Origin: Planctomycetota bacterium
GTDB taxonomy: Bacteria; Planctomycetota; Phycisphaerae; Phycisphaerales; SM1A02
Length of the DNA stretch: 64,000 nt
Reading direction: 5' to 3'
Assembly (NCBI GenBank): GCA_027622195.1
Contig: JAQBZO010000001.1
Span: 158,263-222,262 of the forward strand
In this document: positions 17,193 through 27,067 of the stretch, one piece after another
Layout: each line of letters opens with the position of its first letter
Numbering within the stretch: position 1 is the stretch's first letter
Notes under the pieces: model-generated
Told to the model about the DNA's origin: nothing
What the model saw: only the letters and a program-made list of their open reading frames with translations
The model's database searches: none
Program-made: the position numbers and the translations under genes

Positions 17193-19499
17193 TTACTTGG
17201 CGCGTGTTTTCATCTGTGGATACACCAAGACGCGATCGTGACAGAGCAAGACCACATCGGGTGCGCCATCTCCAGTGACATCGGCGACAGTGCCGAGGCT
17301 CGGCTCGAATTCACGCTTGTCTCCTGCTGAAAACATCTTGGTCTCGAAGACTTCAAATCCAGTGGCGTGGATCAGATTGAGTGCTTGCGTGACCGTCAGG
17401 ATGTCGAGCATTTGCTCGCTCGCATCGAGTGTCATCACATCGGTCATCTTGTCACCGTTGATGTCTCCTACGATGAATTCGTGAGCGGTGCGATCGGTTG
17501 AATCGCTGCGCCATGTGGAGAGTGTTTCAAGGCGAGGGCGTGTGCCAGCGAAGCACATCACTCCAAACGCATCCGCGCCGATGAGCAGCAGCGCGTCGTC
17601 CTTGCCACCCGACAAGGCACCGGCGCGGAGCCGATCGAATTGTCCATCGCCCACGCTGAGCGTTTCGGTGTTTTTCCACGCGCCTGCGCCACTTTGTGCA
17701 AAGAGAAGGACTTGACCGTTTTCTTTGTCGAGCGCTGCAAGTCCTGCACCGAGTCGATCAAGAGCAACAAGTTTCGCATCGCCGCGGGGGGCGTTGATTT
17801 GCTGCACAACGCTCCAACCCGAGTCGGATGCGAATCGCAGTGCGCGAAGGTAATTGCGGTCAGCGATGACGAGTTCTTGTTTGCCGTCGCCGTCAATGTC
17901 AAGTGCGACCGAGTTGTTGGCTCCAGCTGCTTGCGCGAGTCCGAACTGAGCCATGTCCTTCGACTCAAGCAACTTGAATTCTGGAGATCCACCCTCAGCG
18001 GTGCCCATTTGGCGCACCATCATCATCGGCTTGTCGGGAGTGAAGAGGAGGATGTCAGCAAGTCCGTCTTGATCCGCATCCAATCCGAGAATCGCGGACG
18101 GGGCACGACTCAACGATCCGAGATCGACCGAGACTTTGCCCTTCGATGGATCCTTTGCGGGGAAAAGTTCGAGCGAGTAGTTGCGAACATCCTTCGTGAT
18201 CACGCCGATCCACGCGTTGCCTCCAATGGTGACGACCCCGAGTGTGCTTGGAACGCGACCCTTGTCAAGTGGCAACGACTCTGGAAATCCGAGTTTGCCA
18301 CTCGCGTCGGTGCGCGCGATACCCGCGACACCTTCGCGTTCGCTCGCGACGAGCACTTCGGCGCGTCCATCGCCATCCACATCGGCGGTGGTCATGGCGT
18401 CCATGTCGGAGTAGCTCGGTTGATCCACGGGAGCACCAATGCCTTGTCCATTGCGCTGAGGAAAGACCGACACAGCGTTTCGTTCGGTGTTGGTGGCGAG
18501 CACTTCTGGAAGTCCATCTCCGTTGAGATCGGCGACGCCCACTTGTCGTTTGCGATTGCTCGGATCGGTAAACGACCATGTGCGCATCGACCCACCTTGA
18601 TCGGTGCCCGCTCGAATCGGCATCTCTCTCACATCGTAAAGAACGACGCGCTTACTTGGACGCTCAATCGTTGCGATCAACGCATGGTCCACACCAGGAA
18701 CGCGCACCGCATCGACATCGTGAACCGGAGGCATTTCAAAGCGTGATTGAGGGCCGAGCACTGAAGATCCATCCTGCGATGCGGCGAACCACACTCGAAT
18801 CGGCGCGGCGTCATCGGGGACGAGTCCCACGATGTCGTTGAGTGAATCTCCATTGAAATCCTCGATCACCATCGCGACGATGGGCGCATTGCCTGTGGCC
18901 AGTTCGGAGGGAGCGCCGAGCGTCGATCCTGTGAGTGGATACACCTGAATCCGACCATCCGAGATGGCGAGCAACTCAGGAGCAGCATCTCCCGTGACAT
19001 TGGAAATGCGAATGGCATCGCGTCCCGGGAACAACTTCTTGACCTTGTGTTTCTGCGCGACTTCAAAGACACCAGGAGCGGACTGCCGAACAAACACGAT
19101 CTTCTCTGGATTGCCGAGGTACACCAGATCCTTCAGTCCATCGGCATCAAAGTCAAATGGATACACCGCTCCGACCGCCTCGGATGTGGGCACATCGATT
19201 CGTCGATAACGCCAATGATCTGGGAACTCGTTGACTTTCGTGGCAGCAATCTCGTCGGAGGGTTTCGCATCCTTCTTCTGAAGGAAGATGTCGATACGAC
19301 TTCGCCGATTGTTGGCGACGACAATGTCTTCAAGACCATCGCCGTTCATGTCCGCGGTGACCAGTGGACCTGCTCCATCGTCGACCTTGATGACGTCAAG
19401 CCCGTCAAATCCGTAATGTGCCGCGAGGTCATCCGACCCCCATGCCGAAAACGAGAGTGTGAGCGTGAGGGCAGTCGAGATGGATGAGAGAATCTTCAT
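17193..19499 (-). CDS. Secreted FG-GAP/VCBS repeat protein
   Basis: 768 residues with a signal peptide (MKILSSISTALTLTLSFSAWG) and many calcium-binding-type repeats of the form D-x-D/N-G-D-G: TADMNGDGLEDIVVANNR, PFDFDADGLKDLVYLG, GVADLNGDGLPEVLATN, TADVDGDGRAEVLVAS, ALDIDGDGKQELVIADRN, VADVTGDGAPDVVLL. These build an integrin-alpha-like beta-propeller. No catalytic domain is recognisable; probably a surface or extracellular structural protein. The track start at 19532 is replaced by the ATG at 19499, which begins the signal peptide. Confidence 0.85.
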   Translation of the reverse strand: MKILSSISTALTLTLSFSAWGSDDLAAHYGFDGLDVIKVDDGAGPLVTADMNGDGLEDIVVANNRRSRIDIFLQKKDAKPSDEIAATKVNEFPDHWRYRRIDVPTSEAVGAVYPFDFDADGLKDLVYLGNPEKIVFVRQSAPGVFEVAQKHKVKKLFPGRDAIRISNVTGDAAPELLAISDGRIQVYPLTGSTLGAPSELATGNAPIVAMVIEDFNGDSLNDIVGLVPDDAAPIRVWFAASQDGSSVLGPQSRFEMPPVHDVDAVRVPGVDHALIATIERPSKRVVLYDVREMPIRAGTDQGGSMRTWSFTDPSNRKRQVGVADLNGDGLPEVLATNTERNAVSVFPQRNGQGIGAPVDQPSYSDMDAMTTADVDGDGRAEVLVASEREGVAGIARTDASGKLGFPESLPLDKGRVPSTLGVVTIGGNAWIGVITKDVRNYSLELFPAKDPSKGKVSVDLGSLSRAPSAILGLDADQDGLADILLFTPDKPMMMVRQMGTAEGGSPEFKLLESKDMAQFGLAQAAGANNSVALDIDGDGKQELVIADRNYLRALRFASDSGWSVVQQINAPRGDAKLVALDRLGAGLAALDKENGQVLLFAQSGAGAWKNTETLSVGDGQFDRLRAGALSGGKDDALLLIGADAFGVMCFAGTRPRLETLSTWRSDSTDRTAHEFIVGDINGDKMTDVMTLDASEQMLDILTVTQALNLIHATGFEVFETKMFSAGDKREFEPSLGTVADVTGDGAPDVVLLCHDRVLVYPQMKTRAK

Positions 19500-19574
19500 A
19501 GTGTTGATCCGAGGATGGGAACTTGTCGCCACCTTGAAGAGGGTATGCTACGCACACTGCAACGGACTGTACTT

Positions 19575-20582
19575 ATGCGCATTCACACGAGAACTTCATT
19601 CGTCGTCGCCACGCTCGTTGGCTTCGCCTCGTTCGCGATGGTTTCGTTTTCGTCCTTTCAATCTGATGTCAAGGATCGGCTGGATGTGGTGTCGCTCAAG
19701 GGCGGCGCGCGAGTCGAAGGAACGATCCTCAAGCGCACTGACCGCCGCGTTTGGATTGATGTCGGATCGGATGTGTTGATGTTTGACATGGAGGATGTGG
19801 TCGAAGTGCAGACCGGTGCCTCGGACGCGCCATCCAAGTTCGTCGCAGAGGACCTGTACCGCGCTGCGATCGATCCACCGCAACTCTCGCCGAAAGAACA
19901 TGCGAAGCGTGTTGGATCTGCGGTCATCAAGGTGAGCACTCCGGGTGGACTTGGCTCGGGCGTGGTGATTCATCCCGATGGATACGCCATCACGAATGCG
20001 CATGTGGTGCAGGGTGAGCGGACCATTCGATGTACGGTGTGGATTCCCCAACCCGATGGCACCCTGCGTCGCACCGAGATCGATGATGTCGAGATCGTGG
20101 CCGTGAATAACCACCTCGATCTCGCACTCTTGCGGATGAAACATCCTGATGGAGTTGCATTTGACTCGGCTCCCGTCGTGGCTACTGAGCAGTTCGAAAT
20201 CGGTCAACAAGTGTTTGCGATTGGGAATCCGCTCGGACTGGAACGGTCACTGACCCAAGGAGTGATCTCGACGACGCAGCGTGATTTTGATGGATTGACC
20301 TACATCCAAACGGACACGCCGATCAATCCTGGTAACTCGGGTGGTCCGCTTTTCAATACGTGCGGGGAAGTCATCGGCATAACGAATATGGGCATTCGCG
20401 GCGGTGAGGCACTCGGATTCGCCATCCCAAGCCGTTATATGAAGGACTTTATTCGCAACCGCGAAGCCTTTGCTTTTGACGCTCGCAATCCAAACGCAGG
20501 TCACAATTATCATGTTCCGCCACCGCGGAGCAACTTCGATGCTCCGCCCCAAGTGCGCGACGGTTCGTCCAATACCAAGTGA
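19575..20582 (+). CDS. HtrA-like trypsin-fold serine protease without PDZ domain
   Basis: 335 residues from the chosen ATG. A hydrophobic N-terminus (SFVVATLVGFASFAMVSF) exports or anchors it. A small domain follows (SLKGGARVEGTILKRTDRRV), then a protease domain with a complete triad: His143 (TNAHVV), Asp182 (NNHLDLALLRM) and Ser255 (NPGNSGGPLF). The chain ends soon after FAIPSRYMKDF with no PDZ domain, unlike DegP/DegS. Likely envelope protein quality control. The longer track start (19515) lacks a signal-like beginning. Divergent from the FG-GAP gene. Confidence 0.85.
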   Translation: MRIHTRTSFVVATLVGFASFAMVSFSSFQSDVKDRLDVVSLKGGARVEGTILKRTDRRVWIDVGSDVLMFDMEDVVEVQTGASDAPSKFVAEDLYRAAIDPPQLSPKEHAKRVGSAVIKVSTPGGLGSGVVIHPDGYAITNAHVVQGERTIRCTVWIPQPDGTLRRTEIDDVEIVAVNNHLDLALLRMKHPDGVAFDSAPVVATEQFEIGQQVFAIGNPLGLERSLTQGVISTTQRDFDGLTYIQTDTPINPGNSGGPLFNTCGEVIGITNMGIRGGEALGFAIPSRYMKDFIRNREAFAFDARNPNAGHNYHVPPPRSNFDAPPQVRDGSSNTK

Positions 20583-20620
20583 TTTTCGCTCTCGAGTCTT
20601 CTTGTTCGAATAGGAAAAAC

Positions 20621-22336
20621 ATGCTCGTCCCAACACTTTCGTCCATTCTCTCGGTTGTTCTCGCCGTACCACCATCGATTGAGCATGTTGCTCCAAAGGA
20701 TGCCGTGGCGGTCCTCTGGTGGAGCGATGTTGCTGCGACATTTGACCGACTTGCAGCGGCGTCCGTCGGGACAGTGCTCAACGACGAGCGTCTCAAGGAG
20801 TCCATGGGACCAGTCATTGAGGCATGGAAGTCGCGACAGAAGGAACTTGGGCAAGGGGACGAGACAATGACCCAAGAGGTGGGGATGCCTGGTGCACTCG
20901 GTGCCGCACTTTTTGTCGAGCGCGATGCTGAACTCGATGCCGATCGGTTGGCCTTCATGGCGTATCTCGACTACGGCACGCGCTCCGAGAAGGCTTGGAC
21001 ACTCTTGACCGAAGAACTCAAACGCACTGCGAAAGAATCGAACTGGGTTGTCGCTGAAGAAGAGATCGATGGACGTCCTGCGCTCGTGGTGACTTTCCCG
21101 AACCCAGAGGACGCACCCGAGTTTGACGAAGGTCCAGCGGCGATGCTCGGCCAAATGCTCGCACCGATGGAGTCGCTCGTACTGACGCGCACTGGCGACA
21201 CGATTGTGGCTGGAAGCGCCGTGCATGTGGTGGAGTCCTGTCTTGAGGCACTCGCGGGAAAACCAGCGGGAGCCGTGCTTGAATCAGCCGCGGGATGGCG
21301 CGATGCTTCAGGAGCGCATCCAGCGGGAGATTTTCTGCTCGTCGTGATGACTGATCCTCTGAGCAAAATTGCGCAGCCGCTCATGGCTGGTCCTGCAGCG
21401 GGCATGCAAGAGATTTTGCAAACGCTCATCGGCGATGTCACGACGTGGTCGCTCTGGGGATCAACGAGTGATCCGACTGCGCAGATTCGATTGCGTGGTG
21501 CTGCCACCTATCCAACGGGTCCGAAGGGACTTTTCAAACTCGTTCAGGGAGATGGAGCGACACTCGATGCATCGCGCGCCATGGGTGACGATTGTTTCTC
21601 GTACACCTCGTTCAACTTTGATTTCGGCGGACTCCCTCGTCTCATCGAGGAGTTGCTCGCGGCGATGCCAGAAGCAGCGGCTGACCAGGTCGAACCAATG
21701 ATTCGCGCCTACATGCCCGCGCTGAATAAGGCGTTCGGCGCAATGGGTCCACGCATTGAGCAGGTCTCTCGCGCCGATGCACTCGCTGAAGCGGGATACA
21801 CAAGTCTCACGCGCATTGCGTGTCGGGACGAGCAGAGTGTCTTGCCCCTGATTCAGTTGTGGGGTCCGATGATGGGACTCGAGCCGATGGAGTTTCAGGG
21901 ATCGCAAGTGTTTGGCGGCGCGGACAGTCCGTTCGCTGTGGGACTTGGTCCAACAGGAATGTATCTCGGCGACCGAACCGGCGTGGAGTCCGGCCTTCGC
22001 GCCTCTGTTGCAGCCGATAGCGCTTCGCTCAGTGCAACGGTTCTTTTCAAGCGTTGCGCTGAAGCGGCGGGGCCCGGATCGATGTCGGCCTTCGGTTACA
22101 GCGACATCGTTGCTTCAATGGAAGCAGCGCGTACGGGTCTTGCGAGTCAGGAAGCAATGTTTGACGCGCTCGGTGGCATGGAAGATCTTCCAGGAGACGA
22201 GACAGTCAAGGCGATCAACGATGCGATGGCGAAGATTGATCTCAAAGTGCTTCGAGAGCATGTTGGACCAATCGTGTGGACACTGCACGGCTCCTACCAG
22301 GCGATGGTCTTTGATTGGAAATTCCTCGCCCCTTGA
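20621..22336 (+). CDS. Large secreted protein of unknown function
   Basis: 571 residues from the ATG at 20621, which follows an AGGA ribosome binding site by five bases and begins a signal peptide (MLVPTLSSILSVVLAV). The mature part starts IEHVAPKDAVAVLWWSDVAATFDRLAA and alternates hydrophobic strands with acidic helices, but I recognise no family motif. Similar layouts (long exported proteins beginning with a 'protein as a resource' type domain comparing minimum/maximum residues) occur in planctomycetes without assigned function. Lies 38 bp downstream of the HtrA-like protease, so possibly co-transcribed. Confidence 0.7.
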   Translation: MLVPTLSSILSVVLAVPPSIEHVAPKDAVAVLWWSDVAATFDRLAAASVGTVLNDERLKESMGPVIEAWKSRQKELGQGDETMTQEVGMPGALGAALFVERDAELDADRLAFMAYLDYGTRSEKAWTLLTEELKRTAKESNWVVAEEEIDGRPALVVTFPNPEDAPEFDEGPAAMLGQMLAPMESLVLTRTGDTIVAGSAVHVVESCLEALAGKPAGAVLESAAGWRDASGAHPAGDFLLVVMTDPLSKIAQPLMAGPAAGMQEILQTLIGDVTTWSLWGSTSDPTAQIRLRGAATYPTGPKGLFKLVQGDGATLDASRAMGDDCFSYTSFNFDFGGLPRLIEELLAAMPEAAADQVEPMIRAYMPALNKAFGAMGPRIEQVSRADALAEAGYTSLTRIACRDEQSVLPLIQLWGPMMGLEPMEFQGSQVFGGADSPFAVGLGPTGMYLGDRTGVESGLRASVAADSASLSATVLFKRCAEAAGPGSMSAFGYSDIVASMEAARTGLASQEAMFDALGGMEDLPGDETVKAINDAMAKIDLKVLREHVGPIVWTLHGSYQAMVFDWKFLAP

Positions 22337-22342
22337 GTGAGT

Positions 22343-23188
22343 TCAGTTCTGCATCGAGAATGCGCGGTCGGCAACATCCACAGCCGAAGGATCTTGGGCG
22401 GTTCCAAGCTCGGCGTGGCTGACATCGACGATGCGTGTCGCATCAGATTGAAGCGACATCACGACGCTGGTGGGGACGATTCGATCTCGCGCTCCTGCGA
22501 TCATGATGCACGGACTCCGCAGCGCTGCGAGCGCCACTCGCGTGGATGTTTCTGATCCAGTCAGCAAACGGATCAGTTTCTCGGCAATGAAAACAAGGCC
22601 AAAAATGCGAATGCCTTGCGTTTCGAGTCGCGCCGCGAAGGGCTGTCCAACCGATTCGTAGGGAGCCCATGCGATGACTGAGGAGACTGCATATCCGCGT
22701 GATTCAAGGGACGCCGCGGCGCGGATCGCGATCACCGCACCGAGAGAATGTCCCCCGAGTATCGGACGAACAAGGTGTGTATCAATGATCCACTGCGCAA
22801 CGAGATCGACCTCGTTCGCGCCCAGCGTGGTCTGCGTCGCGCTCGTGCCGTGTCCCGGCAATTCAATGAGGAAGAGTTCGTGGGCGCGGTGGATGTACGG
22901 ATCGATGCGACGCAAACTGTCGATGCGTGATCGTCCCCAACCATGAAGAAGGACCACGCTTGGCGCGTTGGCATCGCCGAGTCCGCGAATGCGCCAGACC
23001 GCCATGCGTGCGGAGCCGACCTCGTCGAACGGGAGTCCGAGACCTTCGGGATCAACTGCGAATCCGTTGGCGAGTGCCCATCCCGTCGTGGCTCGATGAG
23101 GACGGAGTGCCTGCCATGCAACGACCGCCGAACCAGCGATCAACGACGCCACCGCTGCAAGGACGAAGAGAAGAATGAAGTCAATCAC
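22343..23188 (-). CDS. Membrane-anchored alpha/beta hydrolase
   Basis: 281 residues. An N-terminal membrane helix (FILLFVLAAVASLIAGSAVVAW) is followed by an alpha/beta hydrolase fold: oxyanion region VVLLHGWGRSRIDS, nucleophile elbow GGHSLG, acid candidate in AGARDRIVPT and a late histidine in VSHAELG. Substrate unknown (esterase, lipase or thioesterase are all possible). Third gene of a pheT-FTCD_C-hydrolase series, 11 bp after its neighbour, and ends 6 bp from the convergent hypothetical gene. Confidence 0.8.
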   Translation of the reverse strand: MIDFILLFVLAAVASLIAGSAVVAWQALRPHRATTGWALANGFAVDPEGLGLPFDEVGSARMAVWRIRGLGDANAPSVVLLHGWGRSRIDSLRRIDPYIHRAHELFLIELPGHGTSATQTTLGANEVDLVAQWIIDTHLVRPILGGHSLGAVIAIRAAASLESRGYAVSSVIAWAPYESVGQPFAARLETQGIRIFGLVFIAEKLIRLLTGSETSTRVALAALRSPCIMIAGARDRIVPTSVVMSLQSDATRIVDVSHAELGTAQDPSAVDVADRAFSMQN

Positions 23189-23199
23189 TCAGCGCATCC

Positions 23200-23802
23200 T
23201 CAGCATGCCGCCTCGATCTCACGAAGAGTAACTCGTGAAGTCTCCTCGAGCGACTCCACTCCAAGCGACAATCGCACCTCGGAACGACGTGGCTCGGGAA
23301 GTCCCATCAAGTTGACCTCGACATTCGCGCGCGCGGATCGAAGGGCGGCATCAGCCAGAATCGCTGCAACACGGACATCACTTGCGAGAGGCTTCGAGGT
23401 GGTTCCAGGGAATCCTCGCAGCGCCGCAAGGAAAGCAGCGGAAAGAACGACCACACTGTGCGGAACGCGAATGGCATCGGCGGTTGCAACGGCGAGTGCA
23501 TCGGCGTCGCTCTGCTGCTGGTGTAATGCATTGAGCTTCGCGTAGACGATCGCATCTTCGTGCGCAAGGCGAAGGGCGTCCGAGACAATGGTCTCGCAAT
23601 CCTTCAGTCGCGATTGGTTCATGGATTCAAACTCGGCGAATTTTGCCTTCCCAATCGTGTATCGAAGGACCATGCAAGCGAGCGCAGCGGCTTGGCAGAG
23701 CGTGATCGCCGCGGCAGCGCCTCCGCCTGGAGCAGGGACTCGATCGCCGAGTGCGTGCAGATATTCTGCGACCGAGAGTGTGGCGGGATCGGCGGTGCTC
23801 AT
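23200..23802 (-). CDS. Formiminotransferase-cyclodeaminase-like (FTCD_C) protein
   Basis: 200 residues from the ATG at 23802, which overlaps the pheT stop (ATGA). The N-terminus has the family signature VAEYLHALGDRVPAPGGGAAAA followed by ALACMVLRYTIGK. The stand-alone FTCD_C fold is found in formimino-THF cyclodeaminase and in methenyl-THF cyclohydrolase (FchA), so a one-carbon/folate role is likely, but the specific reaction cannot be told from sequence. Coupling to pheT is probably translational rather than functional. Confidence 0.8.
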   Translation of the reverse strand: MSTADPATLSVAEYLHALGDRVPAPGGGAAAAITLCQAAALACMVLRYTIGKAKFAEFESMNQSRLKDCETIVSDALRLAHEDAIVYAKLNALHQQQSDADALAVATADAIRVPHSVVVLSAAFLAALRGFPGTTSKPLASDVRVAAILADAALRSARANVEVNLMGLPEPRRSEVRLSLGVESLEETSRVTLREIEAAC

Positions 23803-25835
23803 GTTCGTACCTCTGCGCGGAGGGTTGTGCCGAGCGCGGTCACGCAACGAGCAACTTGGTCGTCCACATCTTCTCGACGAAGGGTTCGGTCCGCAGCACG
23901 AAACCGCATACGAAGTGTCAGTGACTTTCGTCCTGCGCCGATCTGCTTTCCGCGAAACGTGCTCACGAACTCGACGGACTCGAGGTCAGTGAGTGCGAAC
24001 GATTCCACAGTCGTGCGGACTGAATCCCACGAGGTGGACTCCTCGACGATGACCGAGAGGTCGCGATCCGCGGGGGGAAACTGGGCGAGAGCGATCACGC
24101 GCATTTCGGGAGGAAACGTTGTGATCGCATCCGAGATGAACAACTCCGCAGCGGCGATGGGGCCTTCTGCGCCGAGGGACTTGAGCGTGCGTCGATGAAA
24201 GAGTCCGATCGATCCAACGCACTGACCAGCGAGTCGGACTTCTGCACAGGGATCGAGTCCATTGAATGCACTGGTGGGGCAGAAGGTTGGTGCAGCGTGA
24301 AAGAGGGTGGAGAAGAGTCGTTCGATGGCACCGCGCAGCGATCGAAATGCTTGCTGTCCATCGGCATCAGCAACGATGAGTGACAACGCCAGCCGTTCGC
24401 GATGTTCCTTTGCAGGCAAGTCGAAAACGCGAGCCACTTCAAAGAGGCGGGGACGATCCATGGCGCGATCGATGTTGGTTTGAAGCACCGCGAGCAAACT
24501 GGGCAAAAGGCTCGGACGCAACACAGGCTCTTGCGCGCGATCATCATCGACACGAAGCGGGGAAGTTCCTTGGGCGACAAATGGCTGCGCGCAGCGGTCA
24601 CTGATCAGAGTGTGGGTCACCGTCTCGATGAAACCAAGTCCAGCAAGCAAGTCCTTCGCCGCACGGATGGCTGCGACCTTCGCTTGCGGCGGATGAGCAC
24701 GCACCACGATTGAATCCTTCATCACAATGACATCGAGTCCGCGCAGTCGTGCGACCTCTTCGATGAGATCCACTTCGCGTTCGAGATCGACCCGCTGCGG
24801 CGGGATCGTGCATCGAATGGTTCCACCATCGTGTTGCGGATCAAATCCAAGTGGAGTCAGAAATCGAATGATGTCTGCCGCCGAGATCGCATCTCCCAGG
24901 ATTTGTCCGCATCTCGCCACGCGAAGAGAGACGATGCGTGGCGCAGCGGCAGGGGTACCCGCGTCGAGTGATCCTTCACAGAGCGTTCCACCCGCCAACT
25001 GCAGAATAAGTTGCACGAGACGCGCTGCCGATGGACGCACTTGTCCTGCATCGACGGTGCGTTCAAAACGGAACGATGAGTCGCTCGCGAGTCCAAGGGC
25101 TCGACTCGCCGCTCGAACGGTGCGAGGATCGAATGATGCCACTTCGATCAGAATGTCGGTGGTCTGTTCTGTGACCGCCGTGACCGCTCCGCCTTTCACT
25201 CCCGCGATGGCCACGGGACGCGAGCCATCGGCGATGACAAGGTCAGAAGATCGAAGTGTGATCTCCTTGGCACCTTCTCCGATGGGGAGAAAAGATTCTC
25301 CCTCTTTCGCGCGGCGCACGCGAATCTCTGAACCAGTCAGTTTCTGCAAATCAAAAACATGAGTGGGTTGTCCAAGTTCGAATAACACATAGTTTGTGCA
25401 ATCGACAATGTTGTTCCGAGGGTTTTGTCCAATCGCGCGCAAACGAGACTGCATCCACTCGGGGCTCGGTCCGACCTTCACACCACGAATCACATGCGCG
25501 GTGTAAAGGGGGCATCCAGCGAGATCGTCATTCGTGATGCGAGCACAGGTCGAGGCGCTTGCGCCGCGAGATTGCGCTGCATTCCAACCCGCTGCCGCCG
25601 CGGATGGATCGCGAGCCGTCCTTCCAGTCGCCGCGGCGATTTCGCGCGCGAGTCCAAGATGCGAGAGGCAGTCTCCACGATTGCTCGTGAGTTCAACCTC
25701 CATGACGGTGTCTCCATCGGGAGTGGATTCCCAATGTTCCACGGGAAAACCCGCATGAGTGAGTCGGTCCACCGCCTCATCCAATTCAATGGGGCGGTCG
25801 AGGAGGTCATTGAGCCATCGCAGGCTGGTGCGCAT
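23799..25835 (-). CDS. pheT: Phenylalanine--tRNA ligase beta subunit, lacking the tRNA-binding OB domain
   Basis: 678 residues from the ATG at 25835 (MRTSLRWLNDLLDR). Domains in order: B1 halves (MRTSL..HAGFPVEHWES joined directly to VMEVELTSNRGDCLSHLGLAREIAA), B3/B4 editing domain (GQNPRNNIVDCTNYVLFELGQ), B5 (VDLEREVDLIEEVARLRGLD), synthetase-like core and the C-terminal anticodon-binding FDX-ACB domain (AQFPPADRDLSVIVEE). The EMAP-II-like OB domain (~100 residues) that usually interrupts B1 is absent, which explains the short length compared with the usual ~800. pheS is not adjacent. Confidence 0.9.
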   Translation of the reverse strand: MRTSLRWLNDLLDRPIELDEAVDRLTHAGFPVEHWESTPDGDTVMEVELTSNRGDCLSHLGLAREIAAATGRTARDPSAAAAGWNAAQSRGASASTCARITNDDLAGCPLYTAHVIRGVKVGPSPEWMQSRLRAIGQNPRNNIVDCTNYVLFELGQPTHVFDLQKLTGSEIRVRRAKEGESFLPIGEGAKEITLRSSDLVIADGSRPVAIAGVKGGAVTAVTEQTTDILIEVASFDPRTVRAASRALGLASDSSFRFERTVDAGQVRPSAARLVQLILQLAGGTLCEGSLDAGTPAAAPRIVSLRVARCGQILGDAISAADIIRFLTPLGFDPQHDGGTIRCTIPPQRVDLEREVDLIEEVARLRGLDVIVMKDSIVVRAHPPQAKVAAIRAAKDLLAGLGFIETVTHTLISDRCAQPFVAQGTSPLRVDDDRAQEPVLRPSLLPSLLAVLQTNIDRAMDRPRLFEVARVFDLPAKEHRERLALSLIVADADGQQAFRSLRGAIERLFSTLFHAAPTFCPTSAFNGLDPCAEVRLAGQCVGSIGLFHRRTLKSLGAEGPIAAAELFISDAITTFPPEMRVIALAQFPPADRDLSVIVEESTSWDSVRTTVESFALTDLESVEFVSTFRGKQIGAGRKSLTLRMRFRAADRTLRREDVDDQVARCVTALGTTLRAEVRT

Positions 25836-25885
25836 TGGTGGAAAGGTATCAAAATCGCTGCCGAGAGCGTTGGTAGAGTGCATCG

Positions 25886-26515
25886 ATGGCGTCAAGCGTT
25901 CACACATTGAGTCGATTCACCCGTCTTGCCTCTGCAACGGCGCTGATCGCAATCGCATGTGTTCGCTGCGCTGTGCCTCCAACTCGAACGGCGAGCGAAG
26001 TGCCCGAGGATTTTGCCGTGGAGATTGTGGTGCAGACCGCAGGAGCGGTGGATCAACAACAGGCCCACTTGCGCGCAAGCAAGTTCTTGTTGCAACCCGG
26101 CGGTGAATTCGCGACGGCGATCGGTCGTGGAGTAAATGATGCGACCGTTCCGGCTCCGACGCGACTTCTGGATCCTCGGCAAGTCGCTGAGTTGTGGACG
26201 ATGATTCGCTCTTCGAACTTCATTCCAGACCAGACGGACATCGTGGTGGGCGCGGGTGCTCGGCCAAGAGTCGTTGCGACAGAACAGAAGGCAACGACGA
26301 TGGCGGCGATTTGGGTCCGCGCTGATGGGCGAAGTCGTTGGTGGCATCTACCACTTGATGGAACTGCTCCCGATGCGAATGCGGTTCGATTGGTGCGCAC
26401 CTGCGATGCGCTCGCGTGGGCGAGCGATGTCGCGCCGGAACGCGTTGTTCCCGCACGTTTTGATTTTGGAGATGATCCGTACGCATCATTTCGAAAGCCA
26501 ACGGAGCAGCCTTGA
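25886..26515 (+). CDS. Putative lipoprotein of unknown function
   Basis: 209 residues. The N-terminus is a signal peptide with a lipobox-like end (ASATALIAIACVRC). The mature protein has alternating strands and a region RLLDPRQVAELWTMIRSSNF; no family recognised. Divergent from pheT (50 bp) and coupled by TTGA overlap to the next lipoprotein gene. Confidence 0.65.
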   Translation: MASSVHTLSRFTRLASATALIAIACVRCAVPPTRTASEVPEDFAVEIVVQTAGAVDQQQAHLRASKFLLQPGGEFATAIGRGVNDATVPAPTRLLDPRQVAELWTMIRSSNFIPDQTDIVVGAGARPRVVATEQKATTMAAIWVRADGRSRWWHLPLDGTAPDANAVRLVRTCDALAWASDVAPERVVPARFDFGDDPYASFRKPTEQP

Positions 26516-27036
26516 GATCCTTTCGACTACTGCGATTCGCAGTCGTGATCGGTTGCATCGCGATCCCTTCGATGATGAGTGGTTGTTCGCAACCCGTGAC
26601 CTTGAGCGAGTCGACGGCGCTGCGCGATGCAGCCGTTCCATGCGATGTGAAACTTGACTTGCTCGTGGTGTGGCCATCGCAGGGAAAAGCCGAGCGCATT
26701 CGAGTTGACCGTGGCATTCTCGGTTGGGGAGGAGGGCAAGCGGCCATCGGCGAAATGGTCACCTGGAAAACTCCCATGACCGAACAAGGGTGTGCGTCAA
26801 TAGACAACATTGTCCTCAATCTCTGTCGTGATTTTCCGTCGTCGGATCCTCCAACACATACGGTGGACCAAGTGGACCTCGTCATTCGATGTGACGGGCG
26901 CGATCATCGCGTCATGGTGTCATGGCCGAATGATCAACTGATGCCGCTCTATCAGGCGCTTGAAAGTCTTTGCAAGGCAAGGTTTACGCCTTCACTGGAT
27001 CGACTTCCAAAGGCTGGCGAAAAATTCGGACCCTGA
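26512..27036 (+). CDS. Putative lipoprotein of unknown function
   Basis: 174 residues from a TTG start overlapping the previous stop (TTGA). The signal peptide ends in a lipobox (PSMMSGC). The mature part contains LDLLVVWPSQGKAERIRVDR and several cysteines (CDVKLD, GCASIDNIVLNLCRDF). No known family. Same unit as the preceding lipoprotein, suggesting a pair working together at the envelope. Confidence 0.65.
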   Translation: MRSFRLLRFAVVIGCIAIPSMMSGCSQPVTLSESTALRDAAVPCDVKLDLLVVWPSQGKAERIRVDRGILGWGGGQAAIGEMVTWKTPMTEQGCASIDNIVLNLCRDFPSSDPPTHTVDQVDLVIRCDGRDHRVMVSWPNDQLMPLYQALESLCKARFTPSLDRLPKAGEKFGP

Positions 27037-27067
27037 CTTCGTACTTTCTTTCACGAACACACTCTTG

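Noticed and set aside
17640-18746. 368-residue plus-strand ORF opposite the FG-GAP gene
   Set aside because: Shadow of the regular repeats; no start signal and low-complexity composition.
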